Shown here: positions 29,688-36,743 of the stretch, piece by piece
Layout: the number at the start of each line of letters is the position of its first letter
Position numbering within the stretch: the stretch's first letter is position 1
From: a virus
Virus record (IMG/VR): IMGVR_UViG_3300005663_000119
Coordinates: 1 to 38,305 of that record
Length of the DNA: 38,305 bases
Reading direction: 5' to 3' (one strand)
Notes under the pieces: generated by a model
Databases searched by the model: none
Seen by the model: only the letters and a program-made list of their open reading frames with translations
What the model was told of the DNA's origin: nothing
Position numbers and translations under genes: made by a program

Positions 29688-30430
29688 GGCAGCGTGTCCG
29701 GCCGCGCCGGATCCTCTTCTAGGTCTTCCTGAAACTCGCCGCCGATGATGTTGTCCGGATCGATCGCTGGGTCGACCTCGTTCAGCAGGCCGGTTACGAT
29801 CTCGGCGCGTATGCTCTCGTTCTCATCCCATGCCTTTCTCTCGATTCCGGTCCACAGCCGTGAGATCACCGCGCCGAGGTCTGAGAGCGGGATCCTGTAC
29901 CCCCTTTGGTAGAACTTGAGGACGCGCAGCAGCGAGCCGCCGGCCTCCTCCTCTCTGTCTGGTACCGTGTAAATCAGCCGGCGCGCCGCAAGGTCCGGAT
30001 AGAACCTCGACGAGCAAACGGACTTCCACGAACCACTAGATACCGCTACTCCCTTATCCCACCATATCGCGGCTTGCGCCATGGTGAAGTCGAACGACTT
30101 GATCGCCTGCCACGGGTCGCTGAACGTCCACCTGTGGATGAATTGCGTGGTGAGCGGCTTCGTGAACACGGTTAGGGCGTTGTCTGTCGCGTACGGAAGC
30201 CTTCCGACTTTCGCGTACTCAGAGAGCCGCTTCGACCAGATCTCCGCGGCCGCCTTGTCCGGCACAAACAGGTCGATGTCGGATGCTGGCTCGCGCGTCA
30301 CGATTTCCCTGAGGTACCCGCCCGCGAGGAACAGCTTTGGCCCCTCCTCCTTCAGGAGCTTCCGCGTCTCGCGCGGCAGTCTCCTCACCGCCCATGCGAG
30401 ATCCAAGTCAATCAGCTGGCATCTGTCCAT
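29684..30430 (-). CDS. Nucleotidyltransferase-fold protein (poly(A) polymerase/CCA-type head)
   Basis: 248 aa; RBS AAAGGAGGGG before ATG 30430. LFLAGGYLREIVTREPASDI followed by DLFV is the pol-beta-type GG...R...DxD motif. The LIYTVPDREE and GGSLLRVLKFYQRGYRIPL segments resemble the region after the head domain in PAP/CCA enzymes. It would transfer a nucleotide to RNA, a small molecule or protein; target unknown. Neighbours: adenine methyltransferase and zinc-ribbon proteins. Confidence 0.75.
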   Translation of the reverse strand: MDRCQLIDLDLAWAVRRLPRETRKLLKEEGPKLFLAGGYLREIVTREPASDIDLFVPDKAAAEIWSKRLSEYAKVGRLPYATDNALTVFTKPLTTQFIHRWTFSDPWQAIKSFDFTMAQAAIWWDKGVAVSSGSWKSVCSSRFYPDLAARRLIYTVPDREEEAGGSLLRVLKFYQRGYRIPLSDLGAVISRLWTGIERKAWDENESIRAEIVTGLLNEVDPAIDPDNIIGGEFQEDLEEDPARPDTLP

Positions 30431-30534
30431 TTTACCCCTCCTTTGTTGGGTTTCAAGCAATCGCTACAAGCCGGCCCGTTCTTTGTTGGTGTAAACCAAC
30501 CGTCAATTCGTTTACCACAGATTACACAATTCAC
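30412..30534 (-). CDS. 40-aa zinc-ribbon protein
   Basis: GTG start overlaps the upstream stop (GTGA at 30534-30531). Translation begins MNCVICGKRIDGWFTPT and continues to ACSDCLKPNKGG: CVIC and CSDC make a clear CxxC pair set. Its 3' end overlaps the nucleotidyltransferase start by 19 bases and contains that gene's RBS. Confidence 0.65.
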   Translation of the reverse strand: MNCVICGKRIDGWFTPTKNGPACSDCLKPNKGGVKWTDAS

Positions 30535-30722
30535 CCCCCGCCCTCTCCCTCCCGGCGTGGTCGGTCGCCACGCTCACGGTCGCCACTCTCAATTAAGAAT
30601 ATGGCTCGTTTGAATTTCCCGTAGCTATCCTTGCTCTGGGCTAAACCCGTCTCGACCTTTATTACAAATTCCCTTGCGGCTAGAATACAGAGACGGATTC
30701 CCTTTTCTTTTTTATTTTCCAT
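30531..30722 (-). CDS. Small basic protein, 63 aa
   Basis: ATG 30722 inside the end of the upstream gene, with AAGGAGAAGG before it. Sequence MENKKEKGIRLCILAAREFV, one amphipathic helix, Arg/Gly-rich C-terminus (GDRPRREGEGGG). AT-richer than neighbours. No family recognised. Confidence 0.55.
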   Translation of the reverse strand: MENKKEKGIRLCILAAREFVIKVETGLAQSKDSYGKFKRAIFLIESGDRERGDRPRREGEGGG

Positions 30723-31521
30723 CTTCCTTCTCCTTCACCTCACTGTCGAGCAGGGTGCGGAGTTCGTCAAGGCAGTATTCAAGTTCCTTGTCATCCGTCA
30801 CACCCAACAACCGCTTGTGAATCTTCCTCACCCCCTCCACCAGCGTCCGGAATTTCTTTTCGGCTTTATCTGCCCCAACAACCATAGCGATTTCTAGTTT
30901 CCGCTTTACCCTCGCCTCCGCCTCGATCAGCTTGCGTTGGAGTTCCGTTTGTAATTCATACTGAGCATCAGACTTGGCTTGCCATGCGTCTATTTGGTTT
31001 TGAGCGTCGGACTGGCGGATGAGGGGGCTTGGCGGGTTACTGCAAATAGTACAAACCTTTTCCGGCCTGAGAACATAAATAGATTGGTTGCATTTCTCGC
31101 ACCACCACAGCACCACCTCCCACCCCTCGCTGGCAGTCGGCTTGGCGGGTGGTACACGAAGGCTATGGTCAGCGGGACACGACTTTGCACCTGGGTCGTG
31201 ACAAGTACACCTCGGCTTGCTGGCGGGACGGTCGGGCTGGAGGGAGTCAATGGAGGACTCTCGGTCGCCACCGGACTCGCTGTCGAGTGGCCCTCCTACC
31301 GGCCTAGAGTGACTACCCACAAGATCCTCGATGGCGGGGCGGTCGCACGGCTTCACTCCCTCGTTCTCTACAGGGGCATGGTGATTCCCCGGACAAACAG
31401 GTTCGTTGCAAAACGCGCCGCTAGGTCCCTTGGCCTTCGGGTCGGGGCGGTCGGTCACGATGCAATCTATGGGCCTGTCATGGTCTTGGGTTTCAATACA
31501 GTCTGGTTTGCACTCACTCAC
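30712..31521 (-). CDS. Cys-rich zinc-binding and coiled-coil protein, 269 aa
   Basis: N-terminal ~110 residues are polar and Cys/His-scattered (CKPDC, CNEPVCPGNHH, CTCHDPGAKSCPADH). A zinc ribbon follows (WWCEKCNQSIY, EKVCTICSN), then a coiled coil (LQTELQRKLIEAEARVKRK) and an acidic end (LDSEVKEKEDGK). Overlaps its neighbours by ATGA. Probably an adaptor; function unknown. Confidence 0.65.
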   Translation of the reverse strand: MSECKPDCIETQDHDRPIDCIVTDRPDPKAKGPSGAFCNEPVCPGNHHAPVENEGVKPCDRPAIEDLVGSHSRPVGGPLDSESGGDRESSIDSLQPDRPASKPRCTCHDPGAKSCPADHSLRVPPAKPTASEGWEVVLWWCEKCNQSIYVLRPEKVCTICSNPPSPLIRQSDAQNQIDAWQAKSDAQYELQTELQRKLIEAEARVKRKLEIAMVVGADKAEKKFRTLVEGVRKIHKRLLGVTDDKELEYCLDELRTLLDSEVKEKEDGK

Positions 31522-31871
31522 CGCTCACCCCCTCCGGCCTCAAGGCTATTCGCTAAATCTAATATCGCCTTTGCAAGAATCGGTACGGCTGTTCTTGCCT
31601 CCACTATAAATCGAGCATCCTTTTGTTTTTGCTGCCAGAACCGATCATCTTTAGCCTCAAATGTCTCACCAGGTTCCCACTGTTTCTGTGAATCACTCCG
31701 AAGCCGGAACATTCTTCGAATAAAATGAAGTGGTTCCATTAGCGGGCTTCCCTGACGGTAGATCCACACATCCCCTGCCGCTGTTGTCGGACCTGTATTC
31801 CATGGTCCAGATTGGGCTTCTTTATCCAATTTCAGTATTCGCTTGGCTGTCTCGATAATCTTTTGGTTCAT
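31518..31871 (-). CDS. Ea22-like phage protein, 117 aa
   Basis: Helical with an embedded GPWNTGPTTAAGDVWIY stretch. The C-terminal KDARFIVEARTAVPILAKAI is the common end of Ea22-type early phage proteins (DA.FI..AR..VP.L). ATGA overlaps on both sides. Early, non-essential class in lambdoid phages; role unknown. Confidence 0.6.
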   Translation of the reverse strand: MNQKIIETAKRILKLDKEAQSGPWNTGPTTAAGDVWIYRQGSPLMEPLHFIRRMFRLRSDSQKQWEPGETFEAKDDRFWQQKQKDARFIVEARTAVPILAKAILDLANSLEAGGGER

Positions 31872-32149
31872 TCCTCGTCACCTCCGGCCTCAAGGCGGTC
31901 GGCCAACAAGTTCAGGCTTTCCGAACCTGAGAACTTATCGCCGTGATTCCATTCATCGTCAGCTTGCTTGCGTATCGCCTCCACCACCGCCTTCCGCACG
32001 GCTGGCTCGGGGAGGAGGCGTTCAACTACGGACCCACAATTCGGACACGCATCGTGCATTTTTGATAAATACGAACCACACTCACCACCACATTGATGAT
32101 GAGCCGGTTCCACCCCCGCTAGCGGGTCGCCAGGCTTGTCGGCCATCAT
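31868..32149 (-). CDS. Small zinc-ribbon protein, 93 aa
   Basis: MMADKPGDPLAGVEPAHHQC, then CGGECGSYLSKMHDACPNCG: a Cys/His set of rubredoxin-knuckle type. C-terminal half helical and similar in style to the preceding gene (ESLNLLADRLEAGGDEE). ATGA overlap with both neighbours. Confidence 0.6.
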   Translation of the reverse strand: MMADKPGDPLAGVEPAHHQCGGECGSYLSKMHDACPNCGSVVERLLPEPAVRKAVVEAIRKQADDEWNHGDKFSGSESLNLLADRLEAGGDEE

Positions 32150-32364
32150 TCCTCCTCGTCAGCGCGGAGAATCGTGAACCCCTCCTCGAGCCTCGCGTAA
32201 TAAGGCTTTCGCTCGCGCCCGACCTCCTCGAGCAAGACCCACCGCGCCTCCGCAGATTCGTCGCCCATAGCGGTAGGCAGCCACTCCGGAATCCAGCGCG
32301 ACCCCGGCCTCCCGGTCCTCAAGGAGACGCATGGCACCAAGTGGATCATCGCCCGGTATTTCAT
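32146..32364 (-). CDS. Hypothetical protein, 72 aa
   Basis: MKYRAMIHLVPCVSLRTGRP, then WLPTAMGDESAEARWVLLEE and an acidic end. Four-base overlaps at both ends keep it in the operon. Family not recognised. Confidence 0.6.
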   Translation of the reverse strand: MKYRAMIHLVPCVSLRTGRPGSRWIPEWLPTAMGDESAEARWVLLEEVGRERKPYYARLEEGFTILRADEEE

Positions 32365-32798
32365 ATGTCACCTCTAGCGGCGTCGTCACGCGCCTCGTCA
32401 TCCGGGTCTGTTTCTTGTCCGCGTTTCGCGTCTTCGACATCACCGGCAAAATCGCGCAAACCGCAAAACACTTTATCCATAGCAGCAACGAACTCAACCG
32501 CCTTGTCTCGAATAAAGCCGGTCGTTATCTCTCCACCCGAGTCACGAATCTTCTTAGGAACAGTTATCGGCGCGACGTTGACTCGCCCATGGGGACACAC
32601 CGAAATGAACGCGCTCCATTCCGAATCACGAACCGCGAGCCATGGAACGATGCACTCTACGTCCCCGGGGCCGGGAATCGGCTTTCCTTGCGCGTCAACT
32701 ATCGTGGGCTTCCCTCTCCACGCCGCGGATTCAACGTGCGAAGAATGAGACCGTGGCGGCGGTGCCTTCCGAATGGTGATGTTGACGTTTATCTCCAT
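32361..32798 (-). CDS. Hypothetical protein, 145 aa
   Basis: MEINVNITIRKAPPPRSHSS, beta-strand start, then VECIVPWLAVRDSEWSAFIS, and a polar acidic C-terminus (DAKRGQETDPDDEARDDAA). No motif identified. Overlaps the deoxyribosyltransferase-like gene by 10 bases. Confidence 0.6.
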   Translation of the reverse strand: MEINVNITIRKAPPPRSHSSHVESAAWRGKPTIVDAQGKPIPGPGDVECIVPWLAVRDSEWSAFISVCPHGRVNVAPITVPKKIRDSGGEITTGFIRDKAVEFVAAMDKVFCGLRDFAGDVEDAKRGQETDPDDEARDDAARGDI

Positions 32799-33286
32799 CG
32801 CGGCACCAGGTCAAGGAAATTGACGAGCGCGCTGACGGACGTGCATATCGTCGCCATCTTGTACATGAGCTCAGGATCCATCACGGGCATGGCCCCAGGC
32901 AGGAGCAGGATCACCGTCCGCTTCCCGGCGCCCGCGGCGAACCCCAGCTCAAGGTGAGCGCTCCTTCCGCACGGGGCAACGAGCACGCAGGTGTCGCACT
33001 TGGTGAGCGCGACCATGTCCTGCGTGAACCCCTTCCTTGCGAGCGAATTGGACATGGCTGCGACGTATTGCTCCACGCTCCACTGCTTCCAGTTCTTGTC
33101 GATCTCCGACCAGTGGAACCCCCCCGAAAGACCGGCCGCATTCGCCTTGAAAAACTGACCGGAGAGACTGTTTCCTGGATTGCGAAAGTCGAATACGGCG
33201 TGGCCGGCCCTCCGCAATATATTGACAATTGCGGGCTGGAACTCATTACGCCAGCTACTCGCGACGTATATCCTCCTGATAGGCAT
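32789..33286 (-). CDS. Nucleoside 2-deoxyribosyltransferase-like protein
   Basis: 165 aa. Rossmann-like start RRIYVASSWRNEFQPAIV, then VFDFRNPGN, FHWSEIDKNWKQWSVEQYV, DTCVLVAPCGRSAHLELGFA (the Glu in HLELG is the family nucleophile position) and AGAGKRTVILLLPG. Members swap or remove bases from deoxynucleosides or act as NMN/nucleotide hydrolases. In phages they are found with base-modification or anti-defence genes; which applies here cannot be told. Confidence 0.75.
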   Translation of the reverse strand: MPIRRIYVASSWRNEFQPAIVNILRRAGHAVFDFRNPGNSLSGQFFKANAAGLSGGFHWSEIDKNWKQWSVEQYVAAMSNSLARKGFTQDMVALTKCDTCVLVAPCGRSAHLELGFAAGAGKRTVILLLPGAMPVMDPELMYKMATICTSVSALVNFLDLVPRWR

Positions 33287-33307
33287 ACTACCTCCTTTAC
33301 CTATAAT

Positions 33308-33616
33308 TCAGAATGGCACCTCTCCGTCGAAATCAGAGTCCGGCGGGCTTTCCGGTTCTGGCGGTCCAGGCTCCGGCCTCCGAGGCCCGCCTCCCCGGTA
33401 GTCCTGCGACTCCGTCGCTTTAACGTCACGCGCCGCCTGGGCCCCGCGCTCCTCCGTCGTCTCCGGCGCCACCTTCCCGCTTCCGCAGAACGGGCACTTG
33501 ATCTCGTTCACTGACGACCCACACCCGCCGCACCAGCTCGCGCGGCAGTTCTTCATCGCGCACCGATATTTATCGTGCGCGACGGTCCCGCGGTCAACTG
33601 ACTTCTTTTTCGCCAT
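33308..33616 (-). CDS. Zinc-ribbon protein with SSB-like C-terminal tip
   Basis: 102 aa from ATG 33616 (GGAGGG upstream). Two CxxC pairs: CRASWCGGCG and CPFCGSGK. A disordered Pro/Glu linker (RRPEPGPPEPESPPDS) leads to the end DFDGEVPF, very like the acidic tip of single-strand-binding proteins (DFDDDIPF) that docks repair and replication enzymes. Suggests a partner of replication or recombination proteins. Confidence 0.65.
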   Translation of the reverse strand: MAKKKSVDRGTVAHDKYRCAMKNCRASWCGGCGSSVNEIKCPFCGSGKVAPETTEERGAQAARDVKATESQDYRGGGPRRPEPGPPEPESPPDSDFDGEVPF

Positions 33617-33905
33617 AATCTTCCCTCCTTCGATATTTCTCCCCACCTTCAATACAATCGGCTAGCAATCGCATTTCGGTGAACACACCCTCTTTATCGC
33701 AGGGCAAAGTATAAAGTATCCGCAACATATCCACAATAGCCTTACGAGCCTCGCGCTCTGAAATAAGACTAACAAGTCGAAGCATTCCCGCTCTATTCGG
33801 TCTTTCAGGATTGGGCCACACGATCCAATCGTTGTTATACTTGTTATATTTTGACTTGTATTTCCATCCAGAAATTTCCACTTCATCTAGTGGATCTTTA
33901 ATCAT
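33594..33905 (-). CDS. Hypothetical protein, 103 aa
   Basis: ATG 33905, with AAAGGGGA upstream. MIKDPLDEVEISGWKYKSKY then NPERPNRAGMLRLVSLISER. AT-rich relative to flanks, suggesting recent arrival. Pattern similar to small Ea22-like neighbours (AIVDMLRILYTLP, RLLADCIEGGEKY). Overlaps the next gene start by 23 bases. Confidence 0.6.
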   Translation of the reverse strand: MIKDPLDEVEISGWKYKSKYNKYNNDWIVWPNPERPNRAGMLRLVSLISEREARKAIVDMLRILYTLPCDKEGVFTEMRLLADCIEGGEKYRRREDYGEKEVS

Positions 33906-33919
33906 ACATTCCCCTTTTT

Positions 33920-34492
33920 TCAGAACGGAACGTCCACCTCGTTCTGGCGACCGCTCCCCTTGCAGTGATCGCAGTTGCTCGTGGCGAGGTTCTCCCCGGT
34001 CACTTGGTGATCGGCCAGGATATGCCCTGCGCCGCCGCACGTGACGCACTTCTCGTCGTCCCTCAGCCCTTCGCGTGCCTCCTCCTTCATGGCCTCCCTT
34101 TCCTCCCGCGTCACCTCCGCCTCCTCGATCGCCTTGTCGAACTCGACGCCGTTACCCAGCCTCGCGCACCGTACGATCGTCTTGACGGAGCACCGGATCC
34201 CCTTGCGGTCCTCGAGGTTCGCCATGCACGGCGGCACCGGGCCCATGTTACCGGCCCTCCGGAAATCGTCGCGGTCCAGCTCGCAGTTCTCGAAATACCG
34301 CGACAGCACGTCCTGCCTCACCCGTATCGGGTAGCGGGACGTCTTGACCCCGGCGCCGCCAAAGTCGGCAAAGTCCCACGCCAGCAGGTACGACCCCTCC
34401 TTGGGGATCCGCTCAGTCGCGAGCGTCTCGTTTTCCTTCCACCGCTGCCGGGAACTTCGCTTTGCCCGTGGCTCTCCATCCGTCAATGACAT
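33920..34492 (-). CDS. DnaJ-type zinc-finger protein with EVDVPF tip
   Basis: 190 aa. Central region (YPIRVRQDVLSRYFENCELD, RRAGNMGPVPPCMANLEDRK) unassigned. Near the C-terminus CVTCGGAGH and CDHCKGSG form the CxxCxGxG pairs of DnaJ-type zinc fingers. The last residues EVDVPF repeat the hydrophobic tip seen in the 102-aa zinc-ribbon protein. Overlaps the replication gene by 80 bases; no good RBS at the chosen ATG, so the true start may be internal. Confidence 0.55.
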   Translation of the reverse strand: MSLTDGEPRAKRSSRQRWKENETLATERIPKEGSYLLAWDFADFGGAGVKTSRYPIRVRQDVLSRYFENCELDRDDFRRAGNMGPVPPCMANLEDRKGIRCSVKTIVRCARLGNGVEFDKAIEEAEVTREEREAMKEEAREGLRDDEKCVTCGGAGHILADHQVTGENLATSNCDHCKGSGRQNEVDVPF

Positions 34493-35294
34493 GTTTCGCC
34501 ACTCCCTTTCCGATGAATGTCTGGAACCGCTCGACGTGAGTCGCGTCCCTCAGTATCAGCGCGAGCTGGTCGCGCCGCTTCTGGCCCTCATACTCCTTCC
34601 GCGCCATGTGCCAGTCCGAGCACGCGCATCCGACGATCGCCCACATCATCTCGAAGTTGTCGAAGCCTATCCTTCTGCATACGCGGACCCGGGTGATCCG
34701 CTCCGGGCTGACTTTCGCGCTGCCGTGATCCAACGCGTCCCTCCAGAACCTGACCGGCTCCGTGTCGTCTGGTTTTTGCGCAGCCTTTTCACGCAGCGGA
34801 GGTCCGCCCTCCACCTCTGTGTCTTTAAATTCCTTCTGATCCTGATCCTGAGTCTGATACTGATTACTGACAGAAGGGCATGGCGTGGGGTATCCCATGG
34901 GGCACGCCATAGCCCACCCCTTATCCTTGTAATGATTGACAAATCTGTGCACGAGCCTATGGCTGTGTATCTCCTTCAGACTTTTCTGCGCAGCCTTGAT
35001 GATCTTCTCCCCTCGGCCTTGGTGCTTCAGCATATTCACGACCCAAATCTCCTCCGTCATGCGGTCATAGAACACTTTGAGCGCGCGCTCCAAGCCGTCC
35101 AATGCGTCAGAGACCTTTCCCGGCGAGATCACGACGTCGCGCGAGATCGTCGACATGGGAAGCGGATAAATCCCGGATAGGTGCGAGCACGGAGACGTAA
35201 GCGAGTAGATGAACACGCAGCGCTCGTTGTGATTGAGCATCCGCGTAACGGGATCAGTCCAGAACTTCGTATGAATAGAACGGTACAGACCCAA
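34413..35294 (-). CDS. Phage replication initiator (winged-helix, DnaD/gpO-like)
   Basis: 293 aa. N-terminal GLYRSIHTKFWTDPVTRML, ERCVFIYSLTSPCSHLSGIY and PLPMSTISRDVV are typical of phage replication organizers (R.I.T.FW.D..., L...P....SGIY.LP). A linker rich in Gln/Glu follows, then a helical C-terminal domain. The TTG start at 35294 lies right after GGAGG and 11 bases below a TATAAA, so either translation starts at a leaderless/short-leader site or a downstream codon is used. Confidence 0.75.
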   Translation of the reverse strand: MGLYRSIHTKFWTDPVTRMLNHNERCVFIYSLTSPCSHLSGIYPLPMSTISRDVVISPGKVSDALDGLERALKVFYDRMTEEIWVVNMLKHQGRGEKIIKAAQKSLKEIHSHRLVHRFVNHYKDKGWAMACPMGYPTPCPSVSNQYQTQDQDQKEFKDTEVEGGPPLREKAAQKPDDTEPVRFWRDALDHGSAKVSPERITRVRVCRRIGFDNFEMMWAIVGCACSDWHMARKEYEGQKRRDQLALILRDATHVERFQTFIGKGVAKHVIDGWRATGKAKFPAAVEGKRDARD

Positions 35295-35305
35295 CCTCCA
35301 ATGAC

Positions 35306-35324
35306 TTTATACCACGACTTGGCC
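35306..35324 (-). promoter_or_regulatory. GTGGTATA element of the leftward operon
   Basis: On the minus strand GGCCAAGTCGTGGTATAAA, with TATAAA at 35311-35306 and CCA...TGG symmetry upstream, like the elements near 2331, 3713 and 5595. It faces the replication initiator and lies 12 bases from its TTG. Two 10-bp repeats follow upstream (35338-35363). Confidence 0.5.
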
Positions 35325-35337
35325 GACGATCGGAAAA

Positions 35338-35363
35338 CTACTTGGCACTACTTGGCACTACTT
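35338..35363. repeat. Tandem 10-bp repeat in the divergent control region
   Basis: CTACTTGGCA at 35338-35347 and 35348-35357, with a partial third CTACTT at 35358-35363. The complement TGCCAAGTAG resembles GCCAAAGTGG at 3703 and GGCCAAGTCG at 35324, so these may be extra binding sites for the same regulator. Confidence 0.6.
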
Positions 35364-35388
35364 CTGCGCGCTTTCACTTTTTCCGGCG

Positions 35389-35394
35389 TATACT
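35389..35394 (+). promoter_or_regulatory. -10-like TATACT six bases before an ATG
   Basis: TATACT at 35389-35394 and ATG at 35401 would place the expected transcription start on the start codon, giving a leaderless message. No RBS is present between them. No good -35 is visible. Confidence 0.4.
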
Positions 35395-35400
35395 GCAACC

Positions 35401-35655
35401 ATGAGCAAATCAGTTTACGGCAAGAGAGTGTTTTGGCCATTCATCAGCGGCTACTTTATCATCATAATGCCCTGCAGAAACGATGAGCTTGGTATCATTG
35501 AGAAGTGGGAACGATGGTTCAAGAGCCGTAAAATAAAAACGTTGCGGCGCGAGATGGTTGGTCGAACAGTCCTTTATAGAGAGGGCTATCAACTAAACTT
35601 TTACGGGCCGCAACCAGAGGAGGGACGGAATGTCAGAGTCGGAACCACGCACTGA
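35401..35655 (+). CDS. Small protein, 84 aa, possibly leaderless
   Basis: MSKSVYGKRVFWPFISGYFI then ELGIIEKWERWFKSRKIKTL. AT-richer than neighbours. No RBS, but a -10-like TATACT directly upstream. Its end overlaps the RBS and start of the next gene. May be a real first gene of the rightward operon or a spurious frame in a promoter leader. Confidence 0.45.
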   Translation: MSKSVYGKRVFWPFISGYFIIIMPCRNDELGIIEKWERWFKSRKIKTLRREMVGRTVLYREGYQLNFYGPQPEEGRNVRVGTTH

Positions 35656-36613
35656 AGCAATCGAACCGGAGGTTTTTGTGCCAGAGACCAAACCACCTGG
35701 AGACGAGTCACCGGCCGCGATTGAGGCGGAAGCTGACCATCCGCGCATGAAGGGCGGCGCGATCGTGAGGCGTGGGCAAACTCTGTACGACCTCGCGATG
35801 CGCGACCTCAACATGGACGACCCCGGTCAGCTCGCCCAGCGGATGGATCTGTTCTTCGAGCGGTTCGACGCGCTGTTCTACAAGCGCCTGCAGCCTGAGT
35901 TCCTGACGCGGTACACGGACACGGACGGCAACGCGATCTTCCGTCCGGACTTCCAGGCGTCGCTGGAGCTCTCGAAGATCTGGGGCATCTCGGTCTTCAA
36001 CGTATTGCCGAAAGACGAGAGCGGGATCCCGACCCCGCGCATCACGGAAATCAAGGAAGGCGTGTGGGAGGCGGAAATCTGGGGAAGCGGACACTGCGCG
36101 CGGACAGGGGAGACCGTCGAGTTCGTCCGGGCCTCGCGCCGGACGTCTGAGGGATTTATCGGGCGCGGGACGATGAAGTCGGGCGGCGACCGTGTGCACG
36201 CGGATTCCATGATGAGCGACCTCAAGGACTCTACGTACACCCTGCTTCGCAAGAAAATCTATCTCATGCTCTCCGGAAAGTCGAAGATTACGTCGCGGCA
36301 GCTCGAGAAGTACGGCAAGGACACCGGGGCAGCGCAGGACGGAATCGGCGGAGGCACCAAGAAGGAACGCGAGCAGCAGCGCAGCGCGAGCGGAGGGGCG
36401 AAGATCACGCCAAAGCAAGTCAGCCGTCTCTGGGCGATAGCTTATGCGACCGGGCGGGCAATGGGGCTTGACGAGGAGGGATCGCAAGACGTCGTCCGCG
36501 GCATGCTGAAGGCCGGAGGGTACGAGCACACGAAGGACCTCGACCCCGTGAGCTACAAGAAGATTTGCGGAGAGCTCGAAAATATGAAGGAGAACCCAGA
36601 AAAGAAAAAGTAA
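35630..36613 (+). CDS. Probable phage recombination (single-strand annealing) protein
   Basis: 327 aa; RBS AGGAGGGACGG before ATG 35630. Acidic disordered N-terminus (EPRTEAIEPEVFVPETKPPG), core with FRPDFQASLELSKIWGISV and GRGTMKSGGDRVHADSMMS, and a C-terminal ITPKQVSRLWAIAYATGRAM plus YKKIC segment found in phage annealing/recombinase proteins. Followed by a PD-(D/E)XK exonuclease, the usual partner arrangement. Family (Erf, RecT, Sak) not determined; the role is inferred from context. Confidence 0.6.
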   Translation: MSESEPRTEAIEPEVFVPETKPPGDESPAAIEAEADHPRMKGGAIVRRGQTLYDLAMRDLNMDDPGQLAQRMDLFFERFDALFYKRLQPEFLTRYTDTDGNAIFRPDFQASLELSKIWGISVFNVLPKDESGIPTPRITEIKEGVWEAEIWGSGHCARTGETVEFVRASRRTSEGFIGRGTMKSGGDRVHADSMMSDLKDSTYTLLRKKIYLMLSGKSKITSRQLEKYGKDTGAAQDGIGGGTKKEREQQRSASGGAKITPKQVSRLWAIAYATGRAMGLDEEGSQDVVRGMLKAGGYEHTKDLDPVSYKKICGELENMKENPEKKK

Positions 36614-36617
36614 AATC

Positions 36618-36724
36618 ATGGCCGGTCGCGATGAGGCAACCGGGTGGCACCCGGATCAAGGCTAAGAAGGAAACGTCTGGACGTCTTAGTCTAGCGCAGC
36701 TAAGCGGTCGAAGCGGCCGGTCAT
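36618..36724 (+). ncRNA. Structured intergenic RNA with 12-bp closing stem, class unknown
   Basis: 36618-36629 pairs with 36713-36724 (12 bp, two G-U). Inside are CCGGGT/ACCCGG (36640-36654, 3-base loop), GGCTAAG/CTTAGTC (36660-36666 with 36685-36691) topped by ACGT/ACGT with a CTGG loop and an AAGGAA bulge, and TAGC/GCTA (36692-36702). It thus forms a multi-branch junction. Starts five bases after the stop of one gene and ends just before the RBS of the next, the same placement as the hammerheads. No known ribozyme core was recognised. Confidence 0.6.
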
Positions 36725-36743
36725 AATTTACAAGGAGGGACAC

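Noticed and set aside
36618-36724. Hammerhead assignment for the third structured element
   Set aside because: It has GAAAC and a small stem resembling stem III but no CUGANGA core in a usable position.
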